A stretch of 64,000 nucleotides of DNA from Enterococcus casseliflavus NBRC 100478 (GTDB lineage Bacteria > Bacillota > Bacilli > Lactobacillales > Enterococcaceae). The notes beneath the pieces were generated by a model that saw only the letters and a program-made list of their open reading frames with translations, searched no databases and was not told the DNA's origin. Location: assembly GCF_001544095.1 (NCBI RefSeq), contig NZ_BCPT01000012.1, positions 36,178 to 100,177 of the forward strand. The letters are read 5' to 3'. Both the position numbers and the translations under genes were made by a program. Within the stretch, counting starts at the first letter, position 1. Every line of letters begins with the position of its first letter. Positions 49,416 to 58,478 of this stretch are shown in pieces.

Positions 49416-51764
49416 GATTGATAAGGTCATTGCATTGATGGCAACGATGATCGTGCTCATAGACATCAAGACAGCTCCGACTGCTGGGTTCAAAATGATC
49501 CCGATCGGTGCGAGGACGCCAGCTGCCAAAGGAATGGCAAAAATATTATATCCTGCGCCCCACCAGAGATTTTGAATCATCTTGCGTCTTGTTTTTTTCG
49601 CCAAAGTCAAGAAGTGCAAGATGTCTTGAGGTTCGCTATTCGTCAAAACGACATCGGCTGAATCGATCGCTACATCGGTACCCGCTCCGATCGCAATCCC
49701 GATCGTCGCTCTTGCAAGACTTGGGGCGTCATTGATTCCATCGCCTACCATTACGACGTGCTTGCCCTCTTTGACATAGTCACTGACTAGACGTTCTTTA
49801 TCGTCTGGCAACATTGCCGCATGGAAGGCTTCGATTCCTAGGTAACCGGCTACGGCTTGCGCCGCTTCTTGGTTGTCTCCAGTAGCCATAACTGGTGTGA
49901 TGCCTAAGTCTTTCACTTTTTGAATAAATTGACTCGCTTCTGGTTTCACCTTATCCCCTAATGCGACGATTCCTTCCACTTTTCCGTCATGAACCAAATA
50001 GCTGATGGTATTGCCCTGTTCTTGATAATTTTCCAAGGAGTTCCCTTGATACTGAATGGCTAATTGCTCCAATCCTTTTTGATTGACGATCACCCACTTC
50101 TGTCCATCGATCACGCCTTCCAGACCAATCCCTGTTCTTGTTTGAACATCAGTCGCCTTTTTGGCTGTGATGTTTTCCTTTTCAGCTTGGGCTAAAATAC
50201 CTTCTGCGATCGGATGATTGGCGGTTTTCTCAAGACCTGCTAGGTAAGCTAGTACTTCTGATGCAGAAAGACTGCCTGTCGCCTCGATGCCAGTTACGGT
50301 AAACGTTCCTTCTGTTAACGTACCGGTCTTATCGAGGATCAGATAATCAACATGATGCGCATTCTCCAGTGCGTTGCGATTTTTTAAGAGCAAGCCATTT
50401 TTGGCAGCGATCGATGTCGAACGAGCAACTACGAGGGGAATCGCTAGCCCTAACGCATGGGGACAGGCAATGACGAACACCGTGACCATTCGATCAAGAG
50501 CAGTCGGTAGGTCAGCAACAAACAGCCATACAGCAAATGCCAAGACACCAGCAACTAACGCAATATAAAACAGCCATTTTGCCACTTTGTCCGAAAGTGC
50601 TTCTAAGCGGGATTTATCTGCTTGGGCTTTTCGCACCATTTCCATGACTTTCGCTAAGTAGCTGTCTTCCCCAGTTCCTGTGACTTCCATCGTGATGGTA
50701 CCATTGCCGTTGACAGATCCTCCAATGACAGTACTGCCGACGGTTTTAGGTACCCGTCTGGATTCACCAGTCACTGCCGACTCATCGATTGTTGTTTCTC
50801 CTTCAAGGATCGTTCCGTCGGTAGGAATCTTATCTCCTGAGTGAACGATCAACTGTGTTTTGTTGGTCACTTCTTCTAATGGAATCTGTTCTTCTGATCC
50901 ATCCGCATTTTTCCGAATCACTTCTTTTGGCAATAGTTCTGCTAATTTCTGTAATGCATTGCCAGCATTAGAAACGGCATTCATCTCGATCCAATGGCCC
51001 AACAACATGATCACGATCAAAGTCGCTAGTTCCCAGAAGAAATCCATTACATGAGGAACAGCAAGAAAATGATTGGCGATAAATGCGTAAAGACTATAAA
51101 AATAAGAAACCGTGATCCCCATAGCAATCAACGTCATCATGGCTGGGCTTTTTTGTTTCAATTCCATTTTCGCACCACTTAAAAACGGCTGCCCTCCATA
51201 GAAAAACAGGATCGTTCCTAAAAGCAATACGACCCAATCTGAGCCAGGAAACGTGAACTGAAAGGGCAATTCGATGCCCATCATTGGTGATAAAATGACG
51301 ATTGGAATCGCCAAAACCAAGGATAGCCAAAACTTTTGCTTAAAATTTCCCATATGCATACTATGATCCATGCCACCCATTCCATGATCCATATGACTAT
51401 GATCCATACCAGACATCTCATGATTCATGTGACTATGATTCATACCAGACATCTCATGGTCCTTATGGCCGTGATCCATGCCAGATATCTCATGGCCCTT
51501 ATGGCTATAGTCCATGCTGGACACTTCATGATCCATAAGACCATGGTTACTATCGGAGCTTTCATGCTCCGGCTGTTTTGATGTCGCCATGAGATGATCC
51601 ATCCCATTCATCTCATGGCTAGGCTCAGGGACTTCTGTCACTTGTGATTGCGCATGTTGCTCTTTTCCCTGTGTACCATTATCCCGCTCATTCAAAGCAG
51701 GTTCATGCCTATGATGGCTTGACGTCTGTCTATTACTTGCGGAAGACGTTTTTTTCTGATTCAT
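49398..51764 (-). CDS. copB: Copper-translocating P1B-type ATPase, CopB type
   Basis: A 788-residue ATPase exporting copper or silver. The N-terminus (about 1-135) is rich in Met and His with repeated GMDHSHMDHE-type units instead of CxxC domains. TM helices follow, then actuator TGES, the ion motif CPH (VIACPHALGLAIP), DKTGTLTEG phosphorylation site, and GDGINDAP hinge. CPH with a His-rich N-terminus is the CopB subclass. Last gene of the copYZB operon. Confidence 0.93.
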   Translation of the reverse strand: MNQKKTSSASNRQTSSHHRHEPALNERDNGTQGKEQHAQSQVTEVPEPSHEMNGMDHLMATSKQPEHESSDSNHGLMDHEVSSMDYSHKGHEISGMDHGHKDHEMSGMNHSHMNHEMSGMDHSHMDHGMGGMDHSMHMGNFKQKFWLSLVLAIPIVILSPMMGIELPFQFTFPGSDWVVLLLGTILFFYGGQPFLSGAKMELKQKSPAMMTLIAMGITVSYFYSLYAFIANHFLAVPHVMDFFWELATLIVIMLLGHWIEMNAVSNAGNALQKLAELLPKEVIRKNADGSEEQIPLEEVTNKTQLIVHSGDKIPTDGTILEGETTIDESAVTGESRRVPKTVGSTVIGGSVNGNGTITMEVTGTGEDSYLAKVMEMVRKAQADKSRLEALSDKVAKWLFYIALVAGVLAFAVWLFVADLPTALDRMVTVFVIACPHALGLAIPLVVARSTSIAAKNGLLLKNRNALENAHHVDYLILDKTGTLTEGTFTVTGIEATGSLSASEVLAYLAGLEKTANHPIAEGILAQAEKENITAKKATDVQTRTGIGLEGVIDGQKWVIVNQKGLEQLAIQYQGNSLENYQEQGNTISYLVHDGKVEGIVALGDKVKPEASQFIQKVKDLGITPVMATGDNQEAAQAVAGYLGIEAFHAAMLPDDKERLVSDYVKEGKHVVMVGDGINDAPSLARATIGIAIGAGTDVAIDSADVVLTNSEPQDILHFLTLAKKTRRKMIQNLWWGAGYNIFAIPLAAGVLAPIGIILNPAVGAVLMSMSTIIVAINAMTLSIEKSGD

Positions 51765-51890
51765 CCTAGTATTCCCCTTCCTATTTCACTGAATGTGCGT
51801 ACAGTCTTGCTCCTTCATACAAAAGCTTCAAGCGGCTGGACACTTTTCATTTGTTTTGATTTTTCATTTTCACTTTAGCAATTCCATTGC

Positions 51891-52100
51891 TTACTCAAAT
51901 ACCCCTTGATAACCCGCTTCGGAGACCGCATTGACTAAGGCTGTTTCTGTCACTTGCGACTCGTCAAACTTGACTGTTCCGCGAGCTTTTTTCAAGTCCA
52001 CTTTGGCTTTTTTCACACCCGGTACTTCACTAAGCGCTTTTTCAACTTTTGCGGCACAATGGGCACAATTCATTCCGCTGATTTGCATGTTTTTTTTCAT
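51891..52100 (-). CDS. copZ: Copper chaperone CopZ
   Basis: A 69-residue HMA domain with the Cu(I) site MNCAHCAAKVEKAL (about 9-22). It carries copper to CopY or to the pump. AAGAAATGAGG precedes ATG; it lies 37 bases after copY and 126 bases before copB. Confidence 0.93.
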   Translation of the reverse strand: MKKNMQISGMNCAHCAAKVEKALSEVPGVKKAKVDLKKARGTVKFDESQVTETALVNAVSEAGYQGVFE

Positions 52101-52137
52101 TACGATTCCTCATTTCTTTTAACAGTTCGTTGGCTAC

Positions 52138-52602
52138 TTATTTTGTTGCATGGGTTTTGCATTGGCACTGACCAGGAATACAATTACATGAGATCGCTGC
52201 TACTGGCACTTTTTGGTCGACTGCTGCTTGGAGCATCGCCAAATCTTCTGCCGTCAATGCTGCTTCTTGGATCATTTCTGCTAATGTCTGCCCAACTTTT
52301 TTGGCACAAATATGAGAAAAAAGATTCTCAGCTGCGCTGCGAACGGTTGCTTCTTCGGAAACAAGCGGCGAATAAACAAATTTTTTCCCTTGGCTTTCTG
52401 TTTTCAATACGCCTTTTTTGACGAGTCGTCCTAAAAGCGTCTTGACCGTTGCTGCTTTCCAATTTTTATTTTCGCTCAATAAAGCGGTGATCTCTTTCGC
52501 GTCGGATTGTCCTAATGTCCAGATCACACGCATGACTTCCCATTCAGAATCGCTGATTTTGATTGGTTCGACCACAGGTTGCATTTGTCCACTTCCTTTC
52601 AT
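52138..52602 (-). CDS. copY: CopY/TcrY-family copper-responsive repressor
   Basis: A 154-residue winged-helix repressor of the BlaI/CopY family ([20 protein letters not shown] is the HTH, about 36-55). The C-terminal [10 protein letters not shown] (CxCxxxxCxC) is the copper/zinc exchange site: Zn-CopY binds DNA and Cu(I) releases it. GGAAGTGG precedes ATG. First gene of the copYZB operon. Confidence 0.92.
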   Translation of the reverse strand: MKGSGQMQPVVEPIKISDSEWEVMRVIWTLGQSDAKEITALLSENKNWKAATVKTLLGRLVKKGVLKTESQGKKFVYSPLVSEEATVRSAAENLFSHICAKKVGQTLAEMIQEAALTAEDLAMLQAAVDQKVPVAAISCNCIPGQCQCKTHATK

Positions 52603-52624
52603 AAGTGATTCACATTTTTAAGTT

Positions 52625-52634
52625 TACATTTGTA
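52625..52634 (-). promoter_or_regulatory. cop box (CopY operator)
   Basis: TACATTTGTA, a perfect TACANNTGTA CopY site (inverted within TTACATTTGTAA), 23 bases before the copY start. Only one clear box is visible, whereas the E. hirae operon has two. Confidence 0.8.
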
Positions 52635-52650
52635 ATCGTATTTTGTCAAA

Positions 52651-52692
52651 AAAAAGCATCGCCAAACTTTCTGCGTTTTGACAATGCTTTTT
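52651..52692 (-). terminator. Terminator of galM
   Basis: Imperfect stem AAAAGCATCGCCAAA / TTTTGACAATGCTTTT; on the minus strand the transcript ends in T residues. It lies just beyond galM. Confidence 0.6.
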
Positions 52693-52725
52693 TCTATTTC
52701 ATTAAAAATGATTTGGTTCCTATGC

Positions 52726-53712
52726 TTAAAAGTGGACCTGATACGTCGTCACAGAGTGGAAGGGTTCTTCTGGACGCAACACGATCTCACCAAAGTGGGT
52801 AAATTTCTCAGAACCAGGAACACCTTGTGTTTCGATCGCCATCCCGCCATGATTGGCAAAAGGACCAGTCTTCATTGATGCACCAGCTTCTCCCTCACCC
52901 GTTGTGTAAATAACAACGGCAGGACGGTCAGTAGTTACAGTCAGCTGCACTTTTTGATCGGGACTGGTTACTTTTAGATCCCACTCTTGCGTATGGTCTA
53001 ATAAGAACGGATCATCCAACATCGTCGTTCCCATCGGGCGTTCTTGTCTAAAATCAAACTTTGTGCCTGCGACAGGCGTTTTTTCACCGGTCGTCGTCAC
53101 ATCGTCATTCGTTTCAGCCACATGTTCGGCATTGATTTGAACCAAGTGGTCATCGATCGGCTGTTGGGTATCACCTGTCAAATTGAAATAACCGTGGTTC
53201 GTTGGGTTAAATAAAGTCGCTTTGTCAGTGTTGGCATCATAAGCAAGCAATAGTTCATTGTCATTCGTCAACGTATAGGTGACTTGATAACGAACATTCC
53301 CAGGAAACCCGCCATCGCCATCTTGCCGTGTGGTAGTAAAAATCACCCCAGCTTTGTCTGCTTCTTCAAAGGTTTCAGTGATCCATGTATCAGTATCCAG
53401 CCCCTTTGAACCGCCATGAAGCGTATTGCCGCCATCATTGTCTTCCGTTTGGTATTCTTGTCCGTCGATCTCAAAGCGAGTACCTGCGATCCTTCCCGCC
53501 ACAGGGCCGATCGTTGCGCCATAATAACGTGCTTGGCGATGTCCTTCGATCGTGTCATAACCGACCACAATGTCGCGACCTTCTTCTACTGGAACGACCC
53601 AATCCAATAAGCGTGCGCCTTCAGGACTTAGCCTTACGATGGTACCGCTATCATTGGAAAGCTCATAAATTGTTCCCATTCTTTCTGACGTCAGTTGTTT
53701 CACATTTGGCAT
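52726..53712 (-). CDS. galM: Aldose 1-epimerase
   Basis: A 328-residue beta-sandwich mutarotase that interconverts alpha and beta hexoses. The substrate site residues lie in GRIAGTRFEIDG, NTLHGGSKGLD (first His, about 95), NPTNHGYFNLTG (second His, about 167) and the catalytic Glu in MAIETQGVPGS (about 295). A single gene, not next to galK or galT here, so it may serve several sugars. Confidence 0.9.
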   Translation of the reverse strand: MPNVKQLTSERMGTIYELSNDSGTIVRLSPEGARLLDWVVPVEEGRDIVVGYDTIEGHRQARYYGATIGPVAGRIAGTRFEIDGQEYQTEDNDGGNTLHGGSKGLDTDTWITETFEEADKAGVIFTTTRQDGDGGFPGNVRYQVTYTLTNDNELLLAYDANTDKATLFNPTNHGYFNLTGDTQQPIDDHLVQINAEHVAETNDDVTTTGEKTPVAGTKFDFRQERPMGTTMLDDPFLLDHTQEWDLKVTSPDQKVQLTVTTDRPAVVIYTTGEGEAGASMKTGPFANHGGMAIETQGVPGSEKFTHFGEIVLRPEEPFHSVTTYQVHF

Positions 53713-53986
53713 TCGTTCATATCCTTCTTTCTTTGATTAGTCTGCTGCTCTTTTTAAGTATAGACGTTTAGGGCTAGATCCGTCAATTCAAGACGGAAGA
53801 ATTCGACAGGAAACGGCTTTGCTTCTGCCACTTCAAAAAAGCGGCAAGAGCACCCCACTGTTTTTTAAGAATCATTGATACGCAGCTGCTCGGCAAAAAT
53901 CAGGATTCCCGGCCTGATTTTTTACCGTTTGGTTTCTATCAATATCCATTTCATCCGTTGGGTTCTTTTGCCGCAACTGTCATCGT

Positions 53987-55207
53987 TTATTTTTTGTGTT
54001 TTGCTTGGTAATGTTTTCTCTTTCGCCGCTTTTCTTTAGTCTGAGAAACATTAGCAGCCAAATCTTTGTTTTCTTTTTCTTGATCAGCATTTCTTCTTTC
54101 AGCACGTTCAGTTAGTACACTTTGTCTGAATCGCCGATTTCCCAGAAACTTTAACGCACACATGAGTGGTTGACGATTTTCACCGACTAATCCAATCAGC
54201 TCAATAAACAGCTCAATTCCAAATCCTGTGCTAATGATTAATAAAACAATCGCTGTATTGCTCGCGTAATTCATTAGTAAAGCAATAAAAGAAAAGACTA
54301 ATGCTAAGGCATAGATCGTTAGCACTGTGCCGCGATGAGAAAACCCTAACGACAACAATCGATGATGCAAGTGCATTTTATCGGCAGAGGAAATCTTCTG
54401 TTTATTAAACTTTCTTCGGATCATCGCATAAACGGTATCCGTGATCGGTACACCGAGAATAAACATGGGCGTCAGAACAGAAATAAAAGTTGCGTTTTTC
54501 AATCCTTGTAGTGAGAGCACAGAGATCATAAATCCTAAAAACAATGCTCCAGTATCTCCTAGAAAAATGGTTGCTGGATAAAAATTATATGGAAAGAAAC
54601 CGATGATTGCTGCGATCAAAGTAAAAATGACCATTGGTACTTCCACAAAATTCGGCAGAAAGAAATAGCTGATAATCCCTATCGTCGTCAAACTGATAAT
54701 AGAGACGCCGCTCGCCAACCCATCGAGACCATCGATTAAGTTCACCGCATTGGTAATTGCCAGTATCCAAATCAAAGTCATAGGCAAGGCAAACCATCCC
54801 AGATCAATAAAGCCAAAATAAGGAATCGTGACTGTGCTGATTTTTATTCCAGCAACGAAATAAATTTCCAGCGCTGCGAATGTCAGACCTATTAATTTCT
54901 GCATTGGCGACAGTTCAAATATATCATCCAACAATCCTGTAATCACCACTATTGTTGCACCTAAAAGAATCGGCCAAACGAAGTCGAAAGGGATCATTGT
55001 TCGAAATTCCCAAAGCAGCGCAAAGGAAAAGGCTAAAAAAATACTTAATCCCCCAGCTGAAGGCATGGTCTTCGTATTGATCCGACGCTCTCCTGGACGA
55101 TCAACTGCACCAATCTTGCAAGATATCAATTTGATGACTGGTGTCAATAATAAAGACACGATCATTGTTATAAATAAGCGCATTACAAATTTGAATGCAA
55201 AATCCAT
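53987..55207 (-). CDS. tagO: Undecaprenyl-phosphate GlcNAc-1-phosphate transferase (TagO/WecA family)
   Basis: A 406-residue polytopic enzyme that starts wall teichoic acid or other polymer synthesis by moving GlcNAc-1-P to undecaprenyl phosphate. About eleven helices. The family signatures DDIFELSPMQKL (about 93-104), NAVNLIDGLDGLA (about 148-160) and MHLHHRLLSLGFSHR (about 273-287) are seen. The tail is Lys/Arg rich. Last gene of the map-brkB-tagO string. Confidence 0.85.
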   Translation of the reverse strand: MDFAFKFVMRLFITMIVSLLLTPVIKLISCKIGAVDRPGERRINTKTMPSAGGLSIFLAFSFALLWEFRTMIPFDFVWPILLGATIVVITGLLDDIFELSPMQKLIGLTFAALEIYFVAGIKISTVTIPYFGFIDLGWFALPMTLIWILAITNAVNLIDGLDGLASGVSIISLTTIGIISYFFLPNFVEVPMVIFTLIAAIIGFFPYNFYPATIFLGDTGALFLGFMISVLSLQGLKNATFISVLTPMFILGVPITDTVYAMIRRKFNKQKISSADKMHLHHRLLSLGFSHRGTVLTIYALALVFSFIALLMNYASNTAIVLLIISTGFGIELFIELIGLVGENRQPLMCALKFLGNRRFRQSVLTERAERRNADQEKENKDLAANVSQTKEKRRKRKHYQAKHKK

Positions 55208-55226
55208 CGTTTATTCTCGCTTTCCG

Positions 55227-56150
55227 TTATTTCTCTTTATTGGTAAATGTATCTTCGATTTTCGAAGAAATCCGCTGAACAGGATCTGTTCGTTCTTTGA
55301 TCTCTTGTCCCGACACATACTCTTCTACCACTGCGTTGATGATTCCACCCAAGATAATAATCGTCGCAGCAAGATTCAACCAGATCATTAAAACAATAAA
55401 ACTTCCAATAATTTGATAGCCAATGATTTTCGCAGCAAAGTAACGGGCGTATAAGCCAAACACTTGTGACAGCAACATCCAGCCAATCGTTGCAAAGATC
55501 GCCCCTGGCAAAGTCGAACGCAACTTGACCTTTGCATTCGGCACTAACCAATAGATCAGCATCATGATAAACAGCAAAGCAACGATCGTGACTGGCCATT
55601 TGACTGTTTGGAACGTATCGATCAGATTGTCTTGAAACTTAAAAATCGGCTGCAAAAAATCAAGAATGATTTTTCCAAGCCCAAATACCATCGTAACACC
55701 AACGATCGCAATCATAAAGAGCAGGATGATCACAAATGATACTGCGCGCACCACGACAAAATTGGAACGCTGGTCCACACCGAAGGCTTTGTTCATCGCA
55801 ATTTGCAAGGCATTGATACTTTGACTCGCAGACCACAACGCAGCCAAGGCGGAGATCGATAATAACCCGCCAGAGCTTGTGGTGAGGAGGTTTTCGATCG
55901 CTGGTCCGATAAAGTCATAGATTTGACTAGGGATCAATTCTTGTACATAAGATAAAACCGTGTTCGGATCAATCGATAAATAAGGCAACAGATTTCCCAG
56001 CGCAATCATTAACGGGAAAAGTGAAAGCAATAAATAGTAGGCGACGACGACCGATGTGGTCCCCATCTCTGAATCGGTTATTCTATTTTGCGTTGTTTCA
56101 ATGAAACGCATCAGCTTTTGATTGCTTTTTACTTTATCAACGATTTTCAT
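55227..56150 (-). CDS. YihY/BrkB-family membrane protein
   Basis: A 307-residue integral protein with six helices and the family segment YYLLLSLFPLMIALGN (about 40-55) and AALWSASQSINALQIAMNKA. Often annotated as virulence factor BrkB or ribonuclease BN, but those roles were not upheld for the family; it may be a transporter. GAGGAAG precedes ATG. It lies 20 bases from tagO and is co-directional with map. Confidence 0.85.
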   Translation of the reverse strand: MKIVDKVKSNQKLMRFIETTQNRITDSEMGTTSVVVAYYLLLSLFPLMIALGNLLPYLSIDPNTVLSYVQELIPSQIYDFIGPAIENLLTTSSGGLLSISALAALWSASQSINALQIAMNKAFGVDQRSNFVVVRAVSFVIILLFMIAIVGVTMVFGLGKIILDFLQPIFKFQDNLIDTFQTVKWPVTIVALLFIMMLIYWLVPNAKVKLRSTLPGAIFATIGWMLLSQVFGLYARYFAAKIIGYQIIGSFIVLMIWLNLAATIIILGGIINAVVEEYVSGQEIKERTDPVQRISSKIEDTFTNKEK

Positions 56151-56229
56151 GTTTCTTCCTCCGCCAGCGAATCATCTGCCTTTTTTTCTTTGTCATACGT
56201 AACAATCAGAAGTCTCCTACCGCCAAAAT

Positions 56230-56994
56230 TTAGTAGGTTCCTTCTTCTCCTTGAGAAGTCAAAATGCGTGGCCCTTCTTTGGTGATCGCCAAACTATGTT
56301 CATATTGGCAACTTAAGCCACCATCTAGAGTATAGGCGGTCCAGCCGTTAGGATCCATTTTCATTTTCCACGTCCCTGTATTGATCATAGGTTCGATGGT
56401 AATAACCATTCCTTCTTTTAAACGTAACCCTTTGCCGGCTTCTCCGTAGTGAGGAATCATCGGACTTTCATGGATCGTTGGACCAATGCCGTGTCCTACG
56501 AAATCGCGCACAACACCGTAGCCTTCTTTTTCCGCATAGGTTTGAATGGCATGACCGATGTCACCGATTCGGTTACCCACTTGCGCTTGTTCGATTCCTA
56601 GATACAATGCTTTTTTGGTTACTTCCATTAAACGATCGATCTCAGGCGTCGAGTTCCCTACGACATAACTCCAACAAGAATCAGAAATGGCGCCTTTTAA
56701 ATCAATACACATGTCGACTTTGATCAGATCGCCGTCTTTCAATGGTTTTTTTCGAGGAAACCCGTGACAAATCTCATCATTGATACTGCAGCAAGTGGCA
56801 TATTTGTAATCTTCAAAACCAATTTGGGCAGCGATGCCGCCGTGGCTTTCAATATAATCTCTGACAAACACTTCGATATCCCAACTCGTGATACCTGGTT
56901 TGATGAAACTGCGTAATTGTTTGTGGACATCTGCTAACAGCGCGCCGGATTCGGCCATGCGGTCAATTTCTCTGGCAGATTTTAATGTAATCAT
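56230..56994 (-). CDS. map: Methionine aminopeptidase type I
   Basis: A 254-residue metalloprotease that removes initiator Met from nascent chains. Conserved pita-bread residues include SINDEICHGFPR, KVDMCIDLKGAISD (metal Asp), GHGIGPTIHESPMIPHYG (His, His) and MVITIEPMI (Glu). Length fits type Ia, with a short C-terminal extension. ATG is preceded by AGGGAGACGAG. First gene of the string with brkB and tagO. Confidence 0.93.
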   Translation of the reverse strand: MITLKSAREIDRMAESGALLADVHKQLRSFIKPGITSWDIEVFVRDYIESHGGIAAQIGFEDYKYATCCSINDEICHGFPRKKPLKDGDLIKVDMCIDLKGAISDSCWSYVVGNSTPEIDRLMEVTKKALYLGIEQAQVGNRIGDIGHAIQTYAEKEGYGVVRDFVGHGIGPTIHESPMIPHYGEAGKGLRLKEGMVITIEPMINTGTWKMKMDPNGWTAYTLDGGLSCQYEHSLAITKEGPRILTSQGEEGTY

Positions 56995-57170
56995 GTTCTC
57001 GTCTCCCTTAATTAAATTCCTCTTATTTTACCATAGAAATCCCTTATTTTACAAAATTCACAGACATTGTAAAGAGTTTTTCAAGTTTTGTTTTCAATCT
57101 TTCATGCATTTGCTATAATCTGTAAGAGAGTTTTCCTTGAGAATAGGAATGAGATTGGAGGAAAAAGCCC

Positions 57171-57617
57171 ATGGCTTTAGCAAAAATCGTCTATGCAAGC
57201 ATGACGGGGAATACGGAAGAAATTGCAGATATCGTTTCTGAAGCCCTTGAAAATCTTGACATGGAAGTTGAAATGAATGAGTGTACCCAAGTGGATGCCG
57301 ATGAGTTTGAAGACGCCGATATCTGTATCGTCGCAACCTATACATACGGTGACGGTGAATTGCCTGATGAGATCGTCGATTTTTACGAAGATTTGCAAGA
57401 ACTTGATTTAAGTGGCAAAATCTTTGGGGTCTGCGGCTCTGGCGATACCTTTTATGATGACTTTTGTAAGTCCGTCGATGACTTTGAAGCCGTCTTTAGT
57501 AAGACAGGTGCAACAAAAGGGGCAGATAGCGTCAAGGTCGACTTGGCTGCGGAAGAAGACGATATTCAAAACTTAGAAGCCTTTGCCAAAAAGCTAGCGG
57601 AAGCATTTGCAGAATAA
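57171..57617 (+). CDS. Flavodoxin
   Basis: A 148-residue short-chain flavodoxin with FMN phosphate loop YASMTGNTEEIA (about 9-20), flavin contacts ATYTYGDGELPDEI (about 56-69) and VCGSGDTFYDDFCKS (about 88-102). It shuttles electrons in place of ferredoxin. GGAGG lies before ATG 57171. Single gene with a strong terminator. Confidence 0.92.
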   Translation: MALAKIVYASMTGNTEEIADIVSEALENLDMEVEMNECTQVDADEFEDADICIVATYTYGDGELPDEIVDFYEDLQELDLSGKIFGVCGSGDTFYDDFCKSVDDFEAVFSKTGATKGADSVKVDLAAEEDDIQNLEAFAKKLAEAFAE

Positions 57618-57668
57618 AACAAGAAAACCTCTGACAAAATCACTTGATTCTGTCGGAGGTTTTCTTGT
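57618..57668 (+). terminator. Bidirectional terminator
   Basis: Stem AACAAGAAAACCTC / GAGGTTTTCTTGTT with an inner TGACAAAATCA..GATTCTGTCG pairing, between the convergent flavodoxin and TetR genes. Confidence 0.85.
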
Positions 57669-57671
57669 TGC

Positions 57672-58247
57672 TTAATGATAACTGATATCGATGGGTGTTT
57701 CTCTTGCTAAAATATTATCGGTGGTTTCCGTCATCAGCTTAGCAATCTGATCTTCTGTGGGATGAATGATCCCCGAAGACATCAATGCCGCTAAGCCAGT
57801 AGCGACGATCCAGACACCAGTATGCAAGGACTGTAATTTCACGTCCGATAGATCTTGATACTTTGGTTCTTTTTTCACTGATTTCACAAAAAGGTCAAAT
57901 GAAAACTGCTGCATGGAATCCCCACCACCATGCTCTTCTAAGTATAGCGCTCGGTATAATCGTTTTTCTTTATTTGCAAAGCCAATATAATTTAACGTTA
58001 AGTCAACGATGACATCTCCCCGTCTTTCAACTGGAAAAACTTCTGTCGCTAAGTAGTCGTAAATCTGATTGATCAATGCATTTTTTAAGTCATCCATATT
58101 TTTAAATTCTAAGTAGATCGGTTGCGTTGAACATTTCATCTTCGCTGCGATATTGCGTGCGGTAAAACGTGTAAATCCTTCGGTTGCGACAACTTCATAG
58201 GCAGCTTTTAAAATCTGGTCTCTAGTAATAGTTTTCTTTCTTGCCAT
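57672..58247 (-). CDS. TetR/AcrR-family regulator
   Basis: A 191-residue regulator with an N-terminal HTH (TRDQILKAAYEVVATEGFTR, about 8-27; FTARNIAAKMKCSTQPIYLE is the recognition part) and an all-helical ligand domain. It faces away from the M29 aminopeptidase gene, which may be its target through the shared 230-base gap, although no operator palindrome was found. Confidence 0.85.
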   Translation of the reverse strand: MARKKTITRDQILKAAYEVVATEGFTRFTARNIAAKMKCSTQPIYLEFKNMDDLKNALINQIYDYLATEVFPVERRGDVIVDLTLNYIGFANKEKRLYRALYLEEHGGGDSMQQFSFDLFVKSVKKEPKYQDLSDVKLQSLHTGVWIVATGLAALMSSGIIHPTEDQIAKLMTETTDNILARETPIDISYH

Positions 58248-58478
58248 AATTTTTTAATCTCCTTAATTCTGCTATACATCGCTTTCAGAAATACCTTTTA
58301 CTTATTGTATCATGTTTTTTTAAGTTTGCAAAAAAACTTTTAAAATTATTGCCCCTAGTGTTTTCAGTTTTTCAATTTGAAGACCTCTGTTTTTTTGCTC
58401 TCTTTTTCGTTTGTTTTCAAAAATACTTAGTGCTATCATGAAGACAGTTATAATTTTAGAATAAATGGAGGAATTTTA

